Assembly (NCBI GenBank): GCA_025210795.1
Contig: JAOAQZ010000036.1
Location: 62,001-126,000 of the forward strand
DNA from: Cohaesibacter sp.
Lineage (GTDB): Bacteria > Pseudomonadota > Alphaproteobacteria > Rhizobiales > Cohaesibacteraceae
Reading direction: 5' to 3'
Length of the DNA: 64,000 bases
Position 1 is the first letter of the stretch. Every line of letters starts with the position of its first letter. Positions 44,181 to 53,968 of the stretch are shown piece by piece. The notes under the pieces are model-generated. The model ran no database searches, was not told where the DNA came from, and saw only the letters and a program-made list of their open reading frames with translations. Position numbers and translations under genes: made by a program.

Positions 44181-45420
44181 TGCTCTCTTCCTTTGCTATT
44201 TTGGTTACCCAGTCCGGGCGCGGCTCTGTAGCTTGGTGCCACCCTTTCCAGCGCAGAAAAGCTGCGGCTGCAAGAAAGAGCGACCCGGAGAGAACCAAGA
44301 TAAGCGATTTGGCCAGCAAGGTGACATCAAGCGCATAATAATAATGAAAGAGAAAAGCGAGCAGAGCCAAAAGCCCCAGCAGGCTATAGGCCTTATTCTG
44401 CATCGCATAACCCAGCATCATCAGGCCGATGGCCAGTAGAATGCCCGGCTGGCTTAAGATGCCAAGAAAAAGCACGCCCAAAAGCGCAAGGAGGATGGGA
44501 GGCTGTCGCCAGCTTGCCCGCCTTTGCACACCAAACCACAGGATAAGCCCGCCAAGCCCTGCAGCAATGCTCAAGGCATGGCCGGTTAGAGGAAAAGGCC
44601 CGACCATCACAAGGGCTTTTGGGGCCACCATGAAGAGCCCGCGCGCTGTGAAATAGGCAAGACCGATGGTCAGAGACAGGAGCAAGCTGTCAAAAAGGCC
44701 GCTATGCTGCTGCCAATCGGCTTCCTTTTCCAGATAGAAAGCACAGCCCAGACAATGGAGCAGCACAAAGCCATGAAAGGCCCATATCTGCTGCGAGGCT
44801 GGCAGAGTTTCAAACAGCACCACCCACAGCGAAATCAAGGTGGCAAGGCACCCCATCAGCCGCTCAAGAGGTAGCGGATAAAGATGATAACTCGACGCTG
44901 TCAGCAGCGCCAGAACAGACGGGATGAGCCATCTTTGATCAAAAAAGCTGCTCCAGCCCAACTGTATGGCCACAGCCACGACAATCAGGCATTTGGCAGC
45001 GACCATGAGCGTGAGCGAGACCTGATCGAAAAAGACCTGGCGTAAGCTCTGCGGCACGTGTTCGGGCCTTGGTTTATCACCACTTTGCGGATCGCTTTGG
45101 CGGGAGTTGCGATAGAGCGCAATTGCCGCTCCCATACCGATCAGGCCCATAATGCCTAGAAAGGCAGGCTCATCAGTCCAGATGCCCGCAATGAAGAGGG
45201 CTGCAAGAAAGAAGAGAGAGGCTAGAACGGCCCCGATGCCAACAAGAAGGCGAAGATAGAGCGGGCTTTCAAGATCCTGCAATTTTTGTTGTTTGGCCTG
45301 CTCATTAGAAATGCTGTACTCCAGCTTTTCTGCATCCTCTTTGCCAAGAAGACCTTGGCTCAAAAGGTGGCGAGATAGATCCTCGCCCGTAATTTGCCGC
45401 GAAGAGCTTGAGAAAATCAT
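44170..45420 (-). CDS. DUF4401 membrane protein
   Basis: A 416-residue polytopic protein with about ten to twelve hydrophobic segments after a soluble N-terminal stretch (TGEDLSRHLLSQGLLGKEDA) that resembles the N-terminal domain of the partner gene. DUF4401 proteins are usually found beside DUF2157 and GDYXXLXY genes, as here. Its start overlaps the DUF2157 stop by four bases (ATGA), which implies translational coupling. Function unknown, presumably a membrane complex. Confidence 0.83.
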   Translation of the reverse strand: MIFSSSSRQITGEDLSRHLLSQGLLGKEDAEKLEYSISNEQAKQQKLQDLESPLYLRLLVGIGAVLASLFFLAALFIAGIWTDEPAFLGIMGLIGMGAAIALYRNSRQSDPQSGDKPRPEHVPQSLRQVFFDQVSLTLMVAAKCLIVVAVAIQLGWSSFFDQRWLIPSVLALLTASSYHLYPLPLERLMGCLATLISLWVVLFETLPASQQIWAFHGFVLLHCLGCAFYLEKEADWQQHSGLFDSLLLSLTIGLAYFTARGLFMVAPKALVMVGPFPLTGHALSIAAGLGGLILWFGVQRRASWRQPPILLALLGVLFLGILSQPGILLAIGLMMLGYAMQNKAYSLLGLLALLAFLFHYYYALDVTLLAKSLILVLSGSLFLAAAAFLRWKGWHQATEPRPDWVTKIAKEESNAS

Positions 45421-46442
45421 GAGCCCTGCTCCTTCTCTTTTGCCTTGCTGGCCGGAGCTTTAAGATTGCGAATGTGATTGGCCGCAAGAGAAAAGAGACC
45501 AAGGGCGATAAAGCCGCCAAAGAGGAAAGTGACACTTGCCGACATCCTGACCTCCCCCAGCCAGCGCATGATGGCGGCAAGGATAAGAAGGCTGACAATC
45601 ATACTGAGCAAGGCAATCATCGGGCGGTCGAAATCGACGAAGCGGTAATAGCCATAAGAGAGGGCAAGACCGGCAAGCGCCATGAGGGTTGCAAAGGCTG
45701 GCGTAAGCAAGGTGACATGGCTTTCAAAAATCCAGAAACCGAGAATGAGCCCCATATTGCCCATGGCAAGCAAAGCCGGTATCCAGCGAGCAGGGCGAGC
45801 AGCAAGCCAGCTTTTCTCATCCGGCGCTTCCATCTTGGCGAGCCACAACTCGCGCAAGATGAGCAAGAGGCCGTTAAAGATCGCCAGAATCTGTAGCGTC
45901 AGGACCTGATCACGATTGGAGGTCAGGAGTTCTTGCTCGACCCAGAGCATGAGAGCCAAATTGCTGACCACAAGCCACAAGAGCCAGTGGGGCCACCAGC
46001 GAGAGAGCAAAACCCAAACGAGACCAAGTACCGACCAGACTGCGAAAAGCTGCCATGCATCCGCTCCGGTTTGGTAGATTTGCCCAAAGACGGCCATAAA
46101 GACGCCCAAAAAGCCATTGGCAAAAAAGGCAAGCCAGCGTCCGCTCAGGCTATCAAGCCCCGTGGCCCATGCCCCACCAGCGCAGGCGATGAGGGCAATC
46201 TCGATCAATCCCAGCTTCCAAAAGGACGGGATATCCTGCCAATTGAACGCAAAGAAGAAGATGATCCCTGACAGGACAAGGCCTGCCCCGACACCCACAA
46301 GGAGAATAAAGCTCCATAGCCCCCAGTCCCGCCGCGGCTGTAGCAGCTCAAAGGCTTCGTGATAGGCACTCTCGCTTAACTCACCATTTTTGTGCAATTG
46401 CAGCAAAAGGCTTCTGTCGATGAAAGCAGATTTTGCGGACAC
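45417..46442 (-). CDS. DUF2157 membrane protein
   Basis: A 341-residue polytopic protein with an N-terminal soluble DUF2157 segment (LLLQLHKNGELSESAYHEAFELL, residues about 12-35) and about nine hydrophobic helices. Typical motifs are GVGAGLVLSGIIFFFAFNWQDI, FANGFLGVFMAVFGQIYQTGADAWQLF and LSRWWPHWLLW. It starts with GTG at 46442 next to GAGAGG, so spacing is tight and the start is not certain. First gene of the DUF2157-DUF4401-GDYXXLXY operon. Confidence 0.83.
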   Translation of the reverse strand: MSAKSAFIDRSLLLQLHKNGELSESAYHEAFELLQPRRDWGLWSFILLVGVGAGLVLSGIIFFFAFNWQDIPSFWKLGLIEIALIACAGGAWATGLDSLSGRWLAFFANGFLGVFMAVFGQIYQTGADAWQLFAVWSVLGLVWVLLSRWWPHWLLWLVVSNLALMLWVEQELLTSNRDQVLTLQILAIFNGLLLILRELWLAKMEAPDEKSWLAARPARWIPALLAMGNMGLILGFWIFESHVTLLTPAFATLMALAGLALSYGYYRFVDFDRPMIALLSMIVSLLILAAIMRWLGEVRMSASVTFLFGGFIALGLFSLAANHIRNLKAPASKAKEKEQGS

Positions 46443-46524
46443 CCTCTCTAATCCTTTTTGTGGCTTTGGAACTGGCCTGTCTGATTTGGCATATCTTTAA
46501 GCGGGAAATGGGTTTGCAATAAGA

Positions 46525-46548
46525 CAGGGCAGCCAAAGCTGCCCTTTT
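46525..46548 (-). terminator. Hairpin after galE
   Basis: AGGGCAGC-CAAA-GCTGCCCT is a perfect 8-base stem 35 bases past the galE stop. The T tract is better on the plus strand (TTTT at 46545-46548) than on the minus, so termination of galE is likely but weaker than usual. Confidence 0.5.
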
Positions 46549-46582
46549 CACACATGCAATAAAGACGTTTTGCTGGTTAGCC

Positions 46583-47572
46583 TTAGTCTTTGGCCAAGAG
46601 GTGCCGCTCCCAATCAAGGGCGTTTTTCACGATTTTTCCTAGATCAGCATGGGCGGGCTCCCAGCCGGTGATGGAGCGCAAGGCACTGGAATCGGCCACA
46701 AGACAGGCCGGATCGCCCGCGCGGCGCGGTGCTATATCGGCGCGTAAATTCACTCCGGACGCAGATCGGACCGCTTCAACCACTTCTTTAACGGAATAGC
46801 CGGAACCATAGCCTGCATTGGCAACAAAGCTTTCATGCCCGGACAAAAGCGCATCAAGGGCCAGAGAATGGGCCTGAACCAAATCCGAGACATGGATATA
46901 GTCGCGAATGCAAGTCCCATCGGGGGTGGGATAATCATCTCCAAAGATGGCAAGGGCCTCTCGCTGGCCCAAAGCGACCTGATTGGTCACCTTGATAAGA
47001 TGCGTGGCTTCCGGCGTTGACTGGCCGGTGCGTCCTTTTGGATCTGCCCCTGCCACATTGAAATAGCGAAGCGCCGCATAGCGCAGGCCGTAGGCGAGAG
47101 ACGCATCACGCAGCATGATCTCGGTCATCAATTTTGACGAACCATAGGGCGAAATCGGCTCCAGATGGACATCTTCGCGCAAGGGTTTGTCGGCTCCCGC
47201 AGGATTGCCGTAGACCGCAGCCGTTGAGGAAAAGATGAAAGCCTTCAGCTTCGCTTTTACCGCATTTTCAATGAGAGAGCGGGATTTGACCGTGTTGTTA
47301 TGATAATAGGCCAGCGGGTCAGTGACGGATTCCGGCACGATGATGGAACCAGCAAAATGGATGATGGCCTCAACTTTGTGTTCCTCGATGACTTTGGCAA
47401 CCAGATCACTGTCACCAATATCTCCCACAATGATTGGCACCGAGGATGGAGCCTGCTCTTTAAAGCCGGTGGACAGATTGTCGATTATCACCACATCCTT
47501 GCCCTGGTCTACAAGGTTCCATGTCATATGGCTGCCAATATAGCCGCAACCGCCTGTCACCAGAATTGTCAT
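46583..47572 (-). CDS. galE: UDP-glucose 4-epimerase
   Basis: Interconverts UDP-glucose and UDP-galactose using bound NAD, supplying precursors for surface polysaccharides. The extended SDR fold shows the NAD motif TGGCGYIGSHM at the N-terminus, IIHFAGSIIVPESV, the SSTAAVYG serine region, YGSSKLMTE (catalytic Tyr-x3-Lys) and PDGTCIRDYIHVSDL. Length is about 329 residues. The ATG at 47572 (MTILVTGGCGY) is the usual family start; ATGs five and four codons upstream are possible. Confidence 0.95.
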   Translation of the reverse strand: MTILVTGGCGYIGSHMTWNLVDQGKDVVIIDNLSTGFKEQAPSSVPIIVGDIGDSDLVAKVIEEHKVEAIIHFAGSIIVPESVTDPLAYYHNNTVKSRSLIENAVKAKLKAFIFSSTAAVYGNPAGADKPLREDVHLEPISPYGSSKLMTEIMLRDASLAYGLRYAALRYFNVAGADPKGRTGQSTPEATHLIKVTNQVALGQREALAIFGDDYPTPDGTCIRDYIHVSDLVQAHSLALDALLSGHESFVANAGYGSGYSVKEVVEAVRSASGVNLRADIAPRRAGDPACLVADSSALRSITGWEPAHADLGKIVKNALDWERHLLAKD

Positions 47573-47681
47573 CGCGTTGTCCATCATCTCTCAGCGGGGG
47601 AGTGCTGCGCAAAGCACCCGTTTGCTCCCATCCATAGAGCAAAAGCGATAATAAAGTCTTGTTGCTGGCAGATTTTGCGGA

Positions 47682-48950
47682 CTATTCCGCTGCAAGCGCT
47701 GCACGTCGTGCAGCTGCTTTGGCGGTGATCTCAACGAGCGCCAGGGTGATCAGGCCTGAGATGGTGAAAGCGGCAGAAAGGGGCAGCAGGCTGCTTTGAT
47801 CAAACAGGCCGACAAACATGGCCACCAACATAGCAAGAAAGGTGCCGATCGCCCCGATCAAGGCAGAAGCGATCCCGGCAATCTGGCCCACATCTTCCAT
47901 AGCAAGGCTATTGAAGTTGCCAAACAGGATGCCAATGGCAAAAAAGAGCAGCATGAAAGCAGCCACAAAAAACGCCAAGGGCGGCACAAAGCCATAAGGC
48001 GCCGACAGAGCAATGAACAGGCCGGAAATGACGATGACGGCAACAAGGGCCCGCCGCACAAGGGGCAGCATGCCCATGGTCATGACCAGTTTACCATTGA
48101 CCATGGAAGCAAGACCTATGGCCAAGGCAAGCGCTGCAAAATAGTACGGGAATTGCTCCCCCACCCCATAGATATTTTGGAAAATCTGCTGGGCAGAGCT
48201 GAGATATCCCACAAAGGGGCCAAAGATCAGGCCGGACGCCAACATATAGCCAAGAGCACTTGGCGTGGTCAGGGTTTCGCGGATGCCAGACCATAGATTG
48301 GAAGGCGTTATCTTTATCCGGCGCTCTTTGGGCAAGGTCTCCCCCTGCCGGATAGCAAGCCACAAGCCACCAATAGCCCCCAGAAGAATGAAAGAGAAGA
48401 AGATGGCGCGCCATCCCCAAAGAAGATAAATGCCCTGCCCCATGGTTGGGGCCAAGGCAGGCACCAAAATAAACACACCCATGATGAAGGACATGATCCG
48501 GGCCATGGAGGGGCCTGAATGAAGATCGCGAATAAGGGCAACGATGACGATTTTTGGCCCTGCAGCCCCCAATCCTTGCAGGAAACGGCCAATCAGCATC
48601 AAAGAGAAATCTTGCGCAAACCAACTTAGCAAACTGCCGACCATGAACAGCCCCAATCCCAGATAGATGCTGGTCTTGCGCCCTGTCTGATCTGACAGGG
48701 GACCATAGAGCAATTGCCCGATGGCCATCCCTGCAAACAGGACGGTCACGATCAGCTGCAATTGCTGGATAGAGCTGGTCTGCAGATCCTCCCCCATGGC
48801 ACTGAGCGCTGGCAACATAGCATCGGTGCTGAGCGCAACCAGCGACATAAGCAAGGCCATAAGCGCAATAAATTCTCCGAAGGAGAGCCGCTTTGAATCC
48901 AACTGAACCGGTTCACCTTGTGGGGGCTTGGAAGGCGCAGACTTCGTCAT
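47682..48950 (-). CDS. MFS multidrug exporter of the Bcr/CflA type
   Basis: A 422-residue major facilitator transporter with 12 hydrophobic helices. The motifs fit drug:proton antiporters of the Bcr/CflA group: DAMLPALSAMGEDL at helix 1, GQLLYGPLSDQTGRKTSIYLGLGLF (motif A), and FLQGLGAAGPKIVIVALIRDL (motif C region). Substrates cannot be read from sequence. It lies 94 bases upstream of galE on the same strand, but there is no functional link that I can name. Confidence 0.9.
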   Translation of the reverse strand: MTKSAPSKPPQGEPVQLDSKRLSFGEFIALMALLMSLVALSTDAMLPALSAMGEDLQTSSIQQLQLIVTVLFAGMAIGQLLYGPLSDQTGRKTSIYLGLGLFMVGSLLSWFAQDFSLMLIGRFLQGLGAAGPKIVIVALIRDLHSGPSMARIMSFIMGVFILVPALAPTMGQGIYLLWGWRAIFFSFILLGAIGGLWLAIRQGETLPKERRIKITPSNLWSGIRETLTTPSALGYMLASGLIFGPFVGYLSSAQQIFQNIYGVGEQFPYYFAALALAIGLASMVNGKLVMTMGMLPLVRRALVAVIVISGLFIALSAPYGFVPPLAFFVAAFMLLFFAIGILFGNFNSLAMEDVGQIAGIASALIGAIGTFLAMLVAMFVGLFDQSSLLPLSAAFTISGLITLALVEITAKAAARRAALAAE

Positions 48951-49258
48951 GCCAAATCATCCATAAGAAGGGGTGTGGGCGTCGTGGAAATCGGTCATGC
49001 TCAATCTTTGAGCGATGCCGGGTTCCGCACCGATAGAGGCCATCAGATGTATGGCGGTTGCGGGCAGAATGCAACAGGCAGAGACAAACAATCTGTTTCC
49101 CTGATGAGAGTTGGTGGTTGTTGTGCCATCACCCAAATCAAAGCACCAGCCAGACTTTCCTAACTCTTTTAGGAATAAGTCTTTTTCTTTCCAAAAGAAA
49201 ATTTAAGAAAAACTGGACCCGTCGGTTTTTATAAGAATATCAACTATTTTCATAGACA
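48951..49258. other. Gene-free gap between the MFS and PAS-GGDEF-EAL genes
   Basis: 308 bases between divergent genes, A/T-rich toward the right. I see no gene and no strong hairpin. Confidence 0.4.
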
Positions 49259-52183
49259 ATGGAATATGTTTCGAAACATCGTAGGTCCAAGTATATGTTA
49301 ATTTCATCTTTATTGAAAAATATGCGACATATTCGCAAACGTTATCAAATACTTGCCTTCTTATTGTGCGCAGCTCCATTTTTTGCTGAATTTATTGTTA
49401 ATCATACTGGAGCAGAGACTGACCTTAACCACAAAGTCAGCGGACTTTGGGTTTTAGGGGCATTTGTCAGCACCGGACTTGGGCTTGTCCTCTTTTATAT
49501 TGCAACTTTTTCCCATTTTCATCGCAACCAATCTGACCTTGATCGAGAGAAAACGAGTAAGGACCACACCCTTGCGGCTATGCGGCAGGGCTTGCATGCA
49601 CACGCAACTGTTGCTGTTTATGACCGGAAAGGCATCATTATTGATGTCAATGATCGCTTCTGCGAATTGTCCCAATATAGTCGTGAGGAGCTGATTGGCC
49701 AACACCATCGCCTGTTGCGCTCATGCGTTCACGACGAAGCCTTTTATGAAGGAATTTACGAAACACTTGCACGGAATGAAACCTGGAGCGGAGACTTTTG
49801 TTGCAGGGCTAAAGATGGCAGTCGGTACTGGGCGGCAACCAGTCTGATGCCCATTTACGATGCTGCTGGCACTCTTGATGAGATTGTCGCGATCCAGACA
49901 GATATCACCCAAATCAAGCTTATTGATGAGGAATTGCGCAAATCCAATCATTTGCTCAATTCCATTTTTGAACATTTCCCTGGTGGCGTCAGCTATTTTG
50001 ACAAGTCCCTTATTCTGCAGATGGCCAATCGGGACTTTTATTCTCTTCTCGATCTGCCTAAGGAGGAACTGCCCCTGGGCTGCCATTTCCGCGATATCAT
50101 GCGTTACAATGCAGAACGGGGCGAATATGGTGAGGGCGACATCAAGGCAATGGTTGAAGAACGGGTACGCATCGCCAGTGTGCCTGTTGCCCATGAGTTT
50201 AAACGCACGACCAGTGACGGGCGGGTTCTCGCCATCAAAGGCATTCCCCTTCCCGATGGTGGTTTCATCACCACCTATATTGACGTGACCGACAGCGAGC
50301 AAATGCTGCACGCGCTTGAGGTTAAGAATAAGGAAGCGCTGATTTCTGAAGAGCATTTGCGCGCAGCACGAGACGCGCAGGCCCAGACCCATAATCACCT
50401 GCTTTCCTCGATTAACAGTATGCGTAACGGCTTTGTAATCTGGAGTAAGGATGGCCGCCTTATTCTTGCCAATGATGCCTTTCGCGAAGTCTATAAGGAT
50501 ATGGCGGACGATCTTGTCGAAGGCCTGTCTTTTGAAAGCTTCCTTCGCAAGGGCATAAGCCTTGATATTTGGGATATTGGTGGTGAGGCTCCCGAAGACT
50601 GGATAGAGAGAAAGCTGGCTTATCGGCTTGGCGATCATCGCGATGAACGGGAAATGACACTGGCCAATGGCACGCAAATGGTCATTTCAGAGCGCAAAAT
50701 CAGCAATGGAGATACGATTGTAACACTGGTCGATGTTACCAGTCATCGCATGCGTGAGGCTGAGCTTAAACATACCAAAGACAAGCTCGAGCAGATTGCC
50801 TATTTCGACAATCTTACAACCTTACCGAACCGGGCCTGTTGCCAGCGGGATTTGGATCTTCGTTTCGATAATCCCGATCCAGAGCGTCCCTTTGCAATCG
50901 TCCAAATTGATCTTGATAATTTCAAACGCTTTAATGACACAATGGGCCATGGTGCCGGGGATTTTCTGCTCAAAATCCTTGGCGAACGCCTTGAGCTATT
51001 TGGCCGGCAAATAAAGAGCTTCAAACCCTATCGCTGGGGCGGGGATGAATTTGTCGCCCTTATTGAGCGCGACGGTTCTCTTCCCTTAAGCGAAATTTGT
51101 CAGGAACTTACTGACCTGATTGCTATTCCGCTACATTATGATGGCAAAACCTTATGGCCGACGGTAAGCCTTGGGGTGGCCCGATATCCCGAGGACGCAA
51201 CTGATCTTGCCAGCCTGATGATCTTTGCCGATTTGGCCCTTTACAAGACCAAGGAATTAGGCCGCGACGGCTATCAATTCTTTACCGCGGAGATGAAGGA
51301 AAAGGTCGATCTGGAATCCCGTATCGAACATGAATTGCGACATGCATTGGATGATGACCAGCTTGAGCTTTATTTCCAGCCGCAAGTTAGCTCAGTTGAT
51401 GAAAGAATCACAGGGCTTGAAGCCCTTATTCGCTGGAACCATCCAGTTCACGGGCTTGTTTCTCCGGGAACATTCCTGACTGTCAGCGAAAATAGCGGGC
51501 TTGCTTCCCAGCTTGGTTGTCTGGTCTTTGACAAGGCCATGGCTTCTGCCCGCAAGTGGCTGGATATGGGTCTCGATTTTGGGCGCATTGCGCTTAATCT
51601 CTCACCAAGTCATTTGCAGAAGAATACGTTGGTGGATGATTTTTTCTCAACTATGAAGCGCTATGATATCGATCCCAAATATCTTGGGGTTGAGCTTTTG
51701 GAATCCTGCCTTCTGGATGATCCCCATGCAGATATTTCGCACATTCTCCATCTCTTCCGTGAGCGGGGCATTCATGTGGAACTGGATGATTTCGGAACTG
51801 GCTATGCCTCCCTCTCCCATCTCTCTTCCATGCCCATTGACGGCATCAAAATCGACCGTTCCTTTGTGCAAAATGTTGATAATAATGCCAAGGAGCAGGC
51901 GATTATCGGCGTGGTGATGTCCATGTCCAAACTGATGCAGCTTCAGGTCATTTGCGAGGGCGTGGAGACCCATCAGCAATTTGATGCGGTTTCAAAAATC
52001 TCCAAATGCTCCATTCAGGGTTACTTGGTCTCTCGACCGCTCACCTTTGATGACATGACCCTTTGGATGCAGGAAGAGCGTAATAGAGGCTCCCTGCGGC
52101 CCAAGCAGCTTTCCGCCTCTGGGATGGGGCATAAAGCACCAGCTATTAGCATGCTGACAGGCAAAGAGGTCTACCGCAATTAA
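49259..52183 (+). CDS. PAS-GGDEF-EAL c-di-GMP enzyme
   Basis: A 974-residue signalling protein. Two N-terminal membrane helices (about 29-46 and 63-83) are followed by a PAS domain (about 112-218, DRKGIIIDVNDRFCELSQYSREELIG) and two PAS-7-like domains (about 228-350 and 380-505). A GGDEF domain comes next (RWGGDEF at 592-598; no RxxD inhibitory site), then an EAL domain (EALIRW at 721-726, DDFGTGYASL). Both catalytic motifs are intact, so it may make and break c-di-GMP; which activity dominates cannot be told. The start at 49259 is uncertain because no clear ribosome site is seen; ATGs at 49295 or 49322 are possible. A strong terminator follows. Confidence 0.9.
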   Translation: MEYVSKHRRSKYMLISSLLKNMRHIRKRYQILAFLLCAAPFFAEFIVNHTGAETDLNHKVSGLWVLGAFVSTGLGLVLFYIATFSHFHRNQSDLDREKTSKDHTLAAMRQGLHAHATVAVYDRKGIIIDVNDRFCELSQYSREELIGQHHRLLRSCVHDEAFYEGIYETLARNETWSGDFCCRAKDGSRYWAATSLMPIYDAAGTLDEIVAIQTDITQIKLIDEELRKSNHLLNSIFEHFPGGVSYFDKSLILQMANRDFYSLLDLPKEELPLGCHFRDIMRYNAERGEYGEGDIKAMVEERVRIASVPVAHEFKRTTSDGRVLAIKGIPLPDGGFITTYIDVTDSEQMLHALEVKNKEALISEEHLRAARDAQAQTHNHLLSSINSMRNGFVIWSKDGRLILANDAFREVYKDMADDLVEGLSFESFLRKGISLDIWDIGGEAPEDWIERKLAYRLGDHRDEREMTLANGTQMVISERKISNGDTIVTLVDVTSHRMREAELKHTKDKLEQIAYFDNLTTLPNRACCQRDLDLRFDNPDPERPFAIVQIDLDNFKRFNDTMGHGAGDFLLKILGERLELFGRQIKSFKPYRWGGDEFVALIERDGSLPLSEICQELTDLIAIPLHYDGKTLWPTVSLGVARYPEDATDLASLMIFADLALYKTKELGRDGYQFFTAEMKEKVDLESRIEHELRHALDDDQLELYFQPQVSSVDERITGLEALIRWNHPVHGLVSPGTFLTVSENSGLASQLGCLVFDKAMASARKWLDMGLDFGRIALNLSPSHLQKNTLVDDFFSTMKRYDIDPKYLGVELLESCLLDDPHADISHILHLFRERGIHVELDDFGTGYASLSHLSSMPIDGIKIDRSFVQNVDNNAKEQAIIGVVMSMSKLMQLQVICEGVETHQQFDAVSKISKCSIQGYLVSRPLTFDDMTLWMQEERNRGSLRPKQLSASGMGHKAPAISMLTGKEVYRN

Positions 52184-52185
52184 AT

Positions 52186-52220
52186 AAAAAGGCCGCAGCT
52201 TAAATGCTGCGGCCTTTTTA
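52186..52220. terminator. Bidirectional terminator between PAS-GGDEF-EAL and ABC genes
   Basis: AAAAAGGCCGCAGC and GCTGCGGCCTTTTT form a perfect 14-base stem with a 6-base loop. Both strands end in T runs and both flanking genes converge on it. Confidence 0.95.
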
Positions 52221-52249
52221 TTGTGAAACAAGCGAGATGTCCTTACCAA

Positions 52250-53956
52250 TCAGGCAAGATTGGCACCCTCGAATTTTGGCATCAATTCCAGCAAATGTTT
52301 GGAATAGTCATGCTGGGGATTGACGAACAAATCCTCGGTCTTGGCAACTTCCAACAGTTGGCCATGGCGCATGACCCCCACTCGGTCGCACATCTGGCGA
52401 ATAACCGGCAAATCGTGTGAGATGAACAGCATGGTCAAACCCAGTTCTTCTTGCAGGTCTTTCAGCAGATTGAGGATCTGGGCCTGAATGGACACATCAA
52501 GAGCCGAGGTTGGCTCATCACAAACAAGGAAGCGAGGACGAGTGGCAAGGGCGCGCGCAATAGAGATACGCTGGCGCTGACCGCCGGAGAATTCATGAGG
52601 GAATTTGCGAGCAGCCTGCGCCCCCAATCCCACAATTTCCAGAAGGTCATGAACAATCGCCTTGGCTTCGGCCCTGCTGTCCGCCTGCTTATGGAAGTGA
52701 ATGGGCTCTGCCACAATATCTTCCACGCGCATGCGGCCATTGAGCGATGAGAAGGGATCCTGGAACACCATCTGCATCTGCTTGCGATAGGAGTTGATCT
52801 CCTTTGGCACAGTCAATTGCGTCAGATCCGCACCGGCAAAATTCACAGCGCCCCCTGTCGGGTGGTAAATGCCGGTAATCATGCGGGCAACGGTTGATTT
52901 GCCTGAACCGGATTCACCCACAAGGCCAAACACTTCCCCTTGTTGGATATCAAAGGATACATCCTTGACCGCATCGAGATATTTCTCGTTGCGCTTTAAG
53001 AATGTGTGTTTGGTGATGAAGCGCATATGAAGATTTTCAACGCTGAGTAGCGGCCCTTCGACATCTTCATAGCTGCGGGTCTTGCCCAGCCAGTGGCTGG
53101 CAAGGTCCAGATCTTGTTTGCTATCATGAGCGTCTTCGATATAAGTCACGAGCGGGAACCGGTCGATCCGGATATCGGGGCGCGGCACAGCAGAAATCAG
53201 CGATTTGGTATAGTCATGCTGTGGTTTTTTAAGCACCTGTTCGGTGGTGCCAAGCTCTACCAGCTTGCCGCGATACATCACGGCCACGCGGTCTGTGGTC
53301 TCGGCAATCACGCCCATATCATGGGTCACCAGCATCATGCCCACATTGCGCTCGGCACATAGCTTTTTCAAAAGTTCAAGGATCTGCGCCTGAACCGAGA
53401 CATCAAGCGCCGTTGTCGGCTCATCCGCAATCACCACTTCAGGGTCAGAGCAAAGAGCAAGCGCGATTACGACGCGCTGGCGCATGCCGCCGGAGAATTG
53501 GTGCGGATAATGATCGACCCGGATCTCGGGCTCGGGGATGCCGACCTGTACCAGCAAATCAATGGCGCGGTCGCGGGCATCCTTGTCATTGAGCTTAAGA
53601 TGCAGCTGGATGGTTTCGATCAGTTGATCGCCCACGGTCTCAAGCGGGTTGAGCGAGGTTAGCGGATCCTGAAAGATCATACCGATGCGGCGACCACGAA
53701 TGGCCCGCATCAATTCATCATCCAGATCGTCAATCCGCTCGCCCTTGAGCTTGACAATCCCATTGGCCACCCGGCCCGGTGATTGCAACAGGGCAATCAC
53801 GGCATTGCCGATGGTGGATTTACCGGCGCCAGACTCGCCCACAACTCCCAGAATTTCACCGGGATTGATGGTCAGGTTCACCCCTTCCACCGCCACAAAA
53901 TTGCCGCGGCGGGAGGGAAACTCGACCTTGAGATCTTCAATTTCTAGCAAAGACAT
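52250..53956 (-). CDS. Fused double ATPase of a peptide-type ABC transporter (DppD-DppF like)
   Basis: A single 568-residue protein holding the two ATPases that drive peptide or nickel-type importers. The first nucleotide-binding domain has GESGAGKST (Walker A), [26 protein letters not shown] (signature) and [14 protein letters not shown]. The second has [28 protein letters not shown] and [13 protein letters not shown]. Both are complete. Each is followed by the C-terminal extension typical of oligopeptide/dipeptide ATPases. It is the last gene of the operon encoding the two permeases and the binding protein. Confidence 0.93.
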   Translation of the reverse strand: MSLLEIEDLKVEFPSRRGNFVAVEGVNLTINPGEILGVVGESGAGKSTIGNAVIALLQSPGRVANGIVKLKGERIDDLDDELMRAIRGRRIGMIFQDPLTSLNPLETVGDQLIETIQLHLKLNDKDARDRAIDLLVQVGIPEPEIRVDHYPHQFSGGMRQRVVIALALCSDPEVVIADEPTTALDVSVQAQILELLKKLCAERNVGMMLVTHDMGVIAETTDRVAVMYRGKLVELGTTEQVLKKPQHDYTKSLISAVPRPDIRIDRFPLVTYIEDAHDSKQDLDLASHWLGKTRSYEDVEGPLLSVENLHMRFITKHTFLKRNEKYLDAVKDVSFDIQQGEVFGLVGESGSGKSTVARMITGIYHPTGGAVNFAGADLTQLTVPKEINSYRKQMQMVFQDPFSSLNGRMRVEDIVAEPIHFHKQADSRAEAKAIVHDLLEIVGLGAQAARKFPHEFSGGQRQRISIARALATRPRFLVCDEPTSALDVSIQAQILNLLKDLQEELGLTMLFISHDLPVIRQMCDRVGVMRHGQLLEVAKTEDLFVNPQHDYSKHLLELMPKFEGANLA

Positions 53957-53968
53957 CAATTCTATCCC

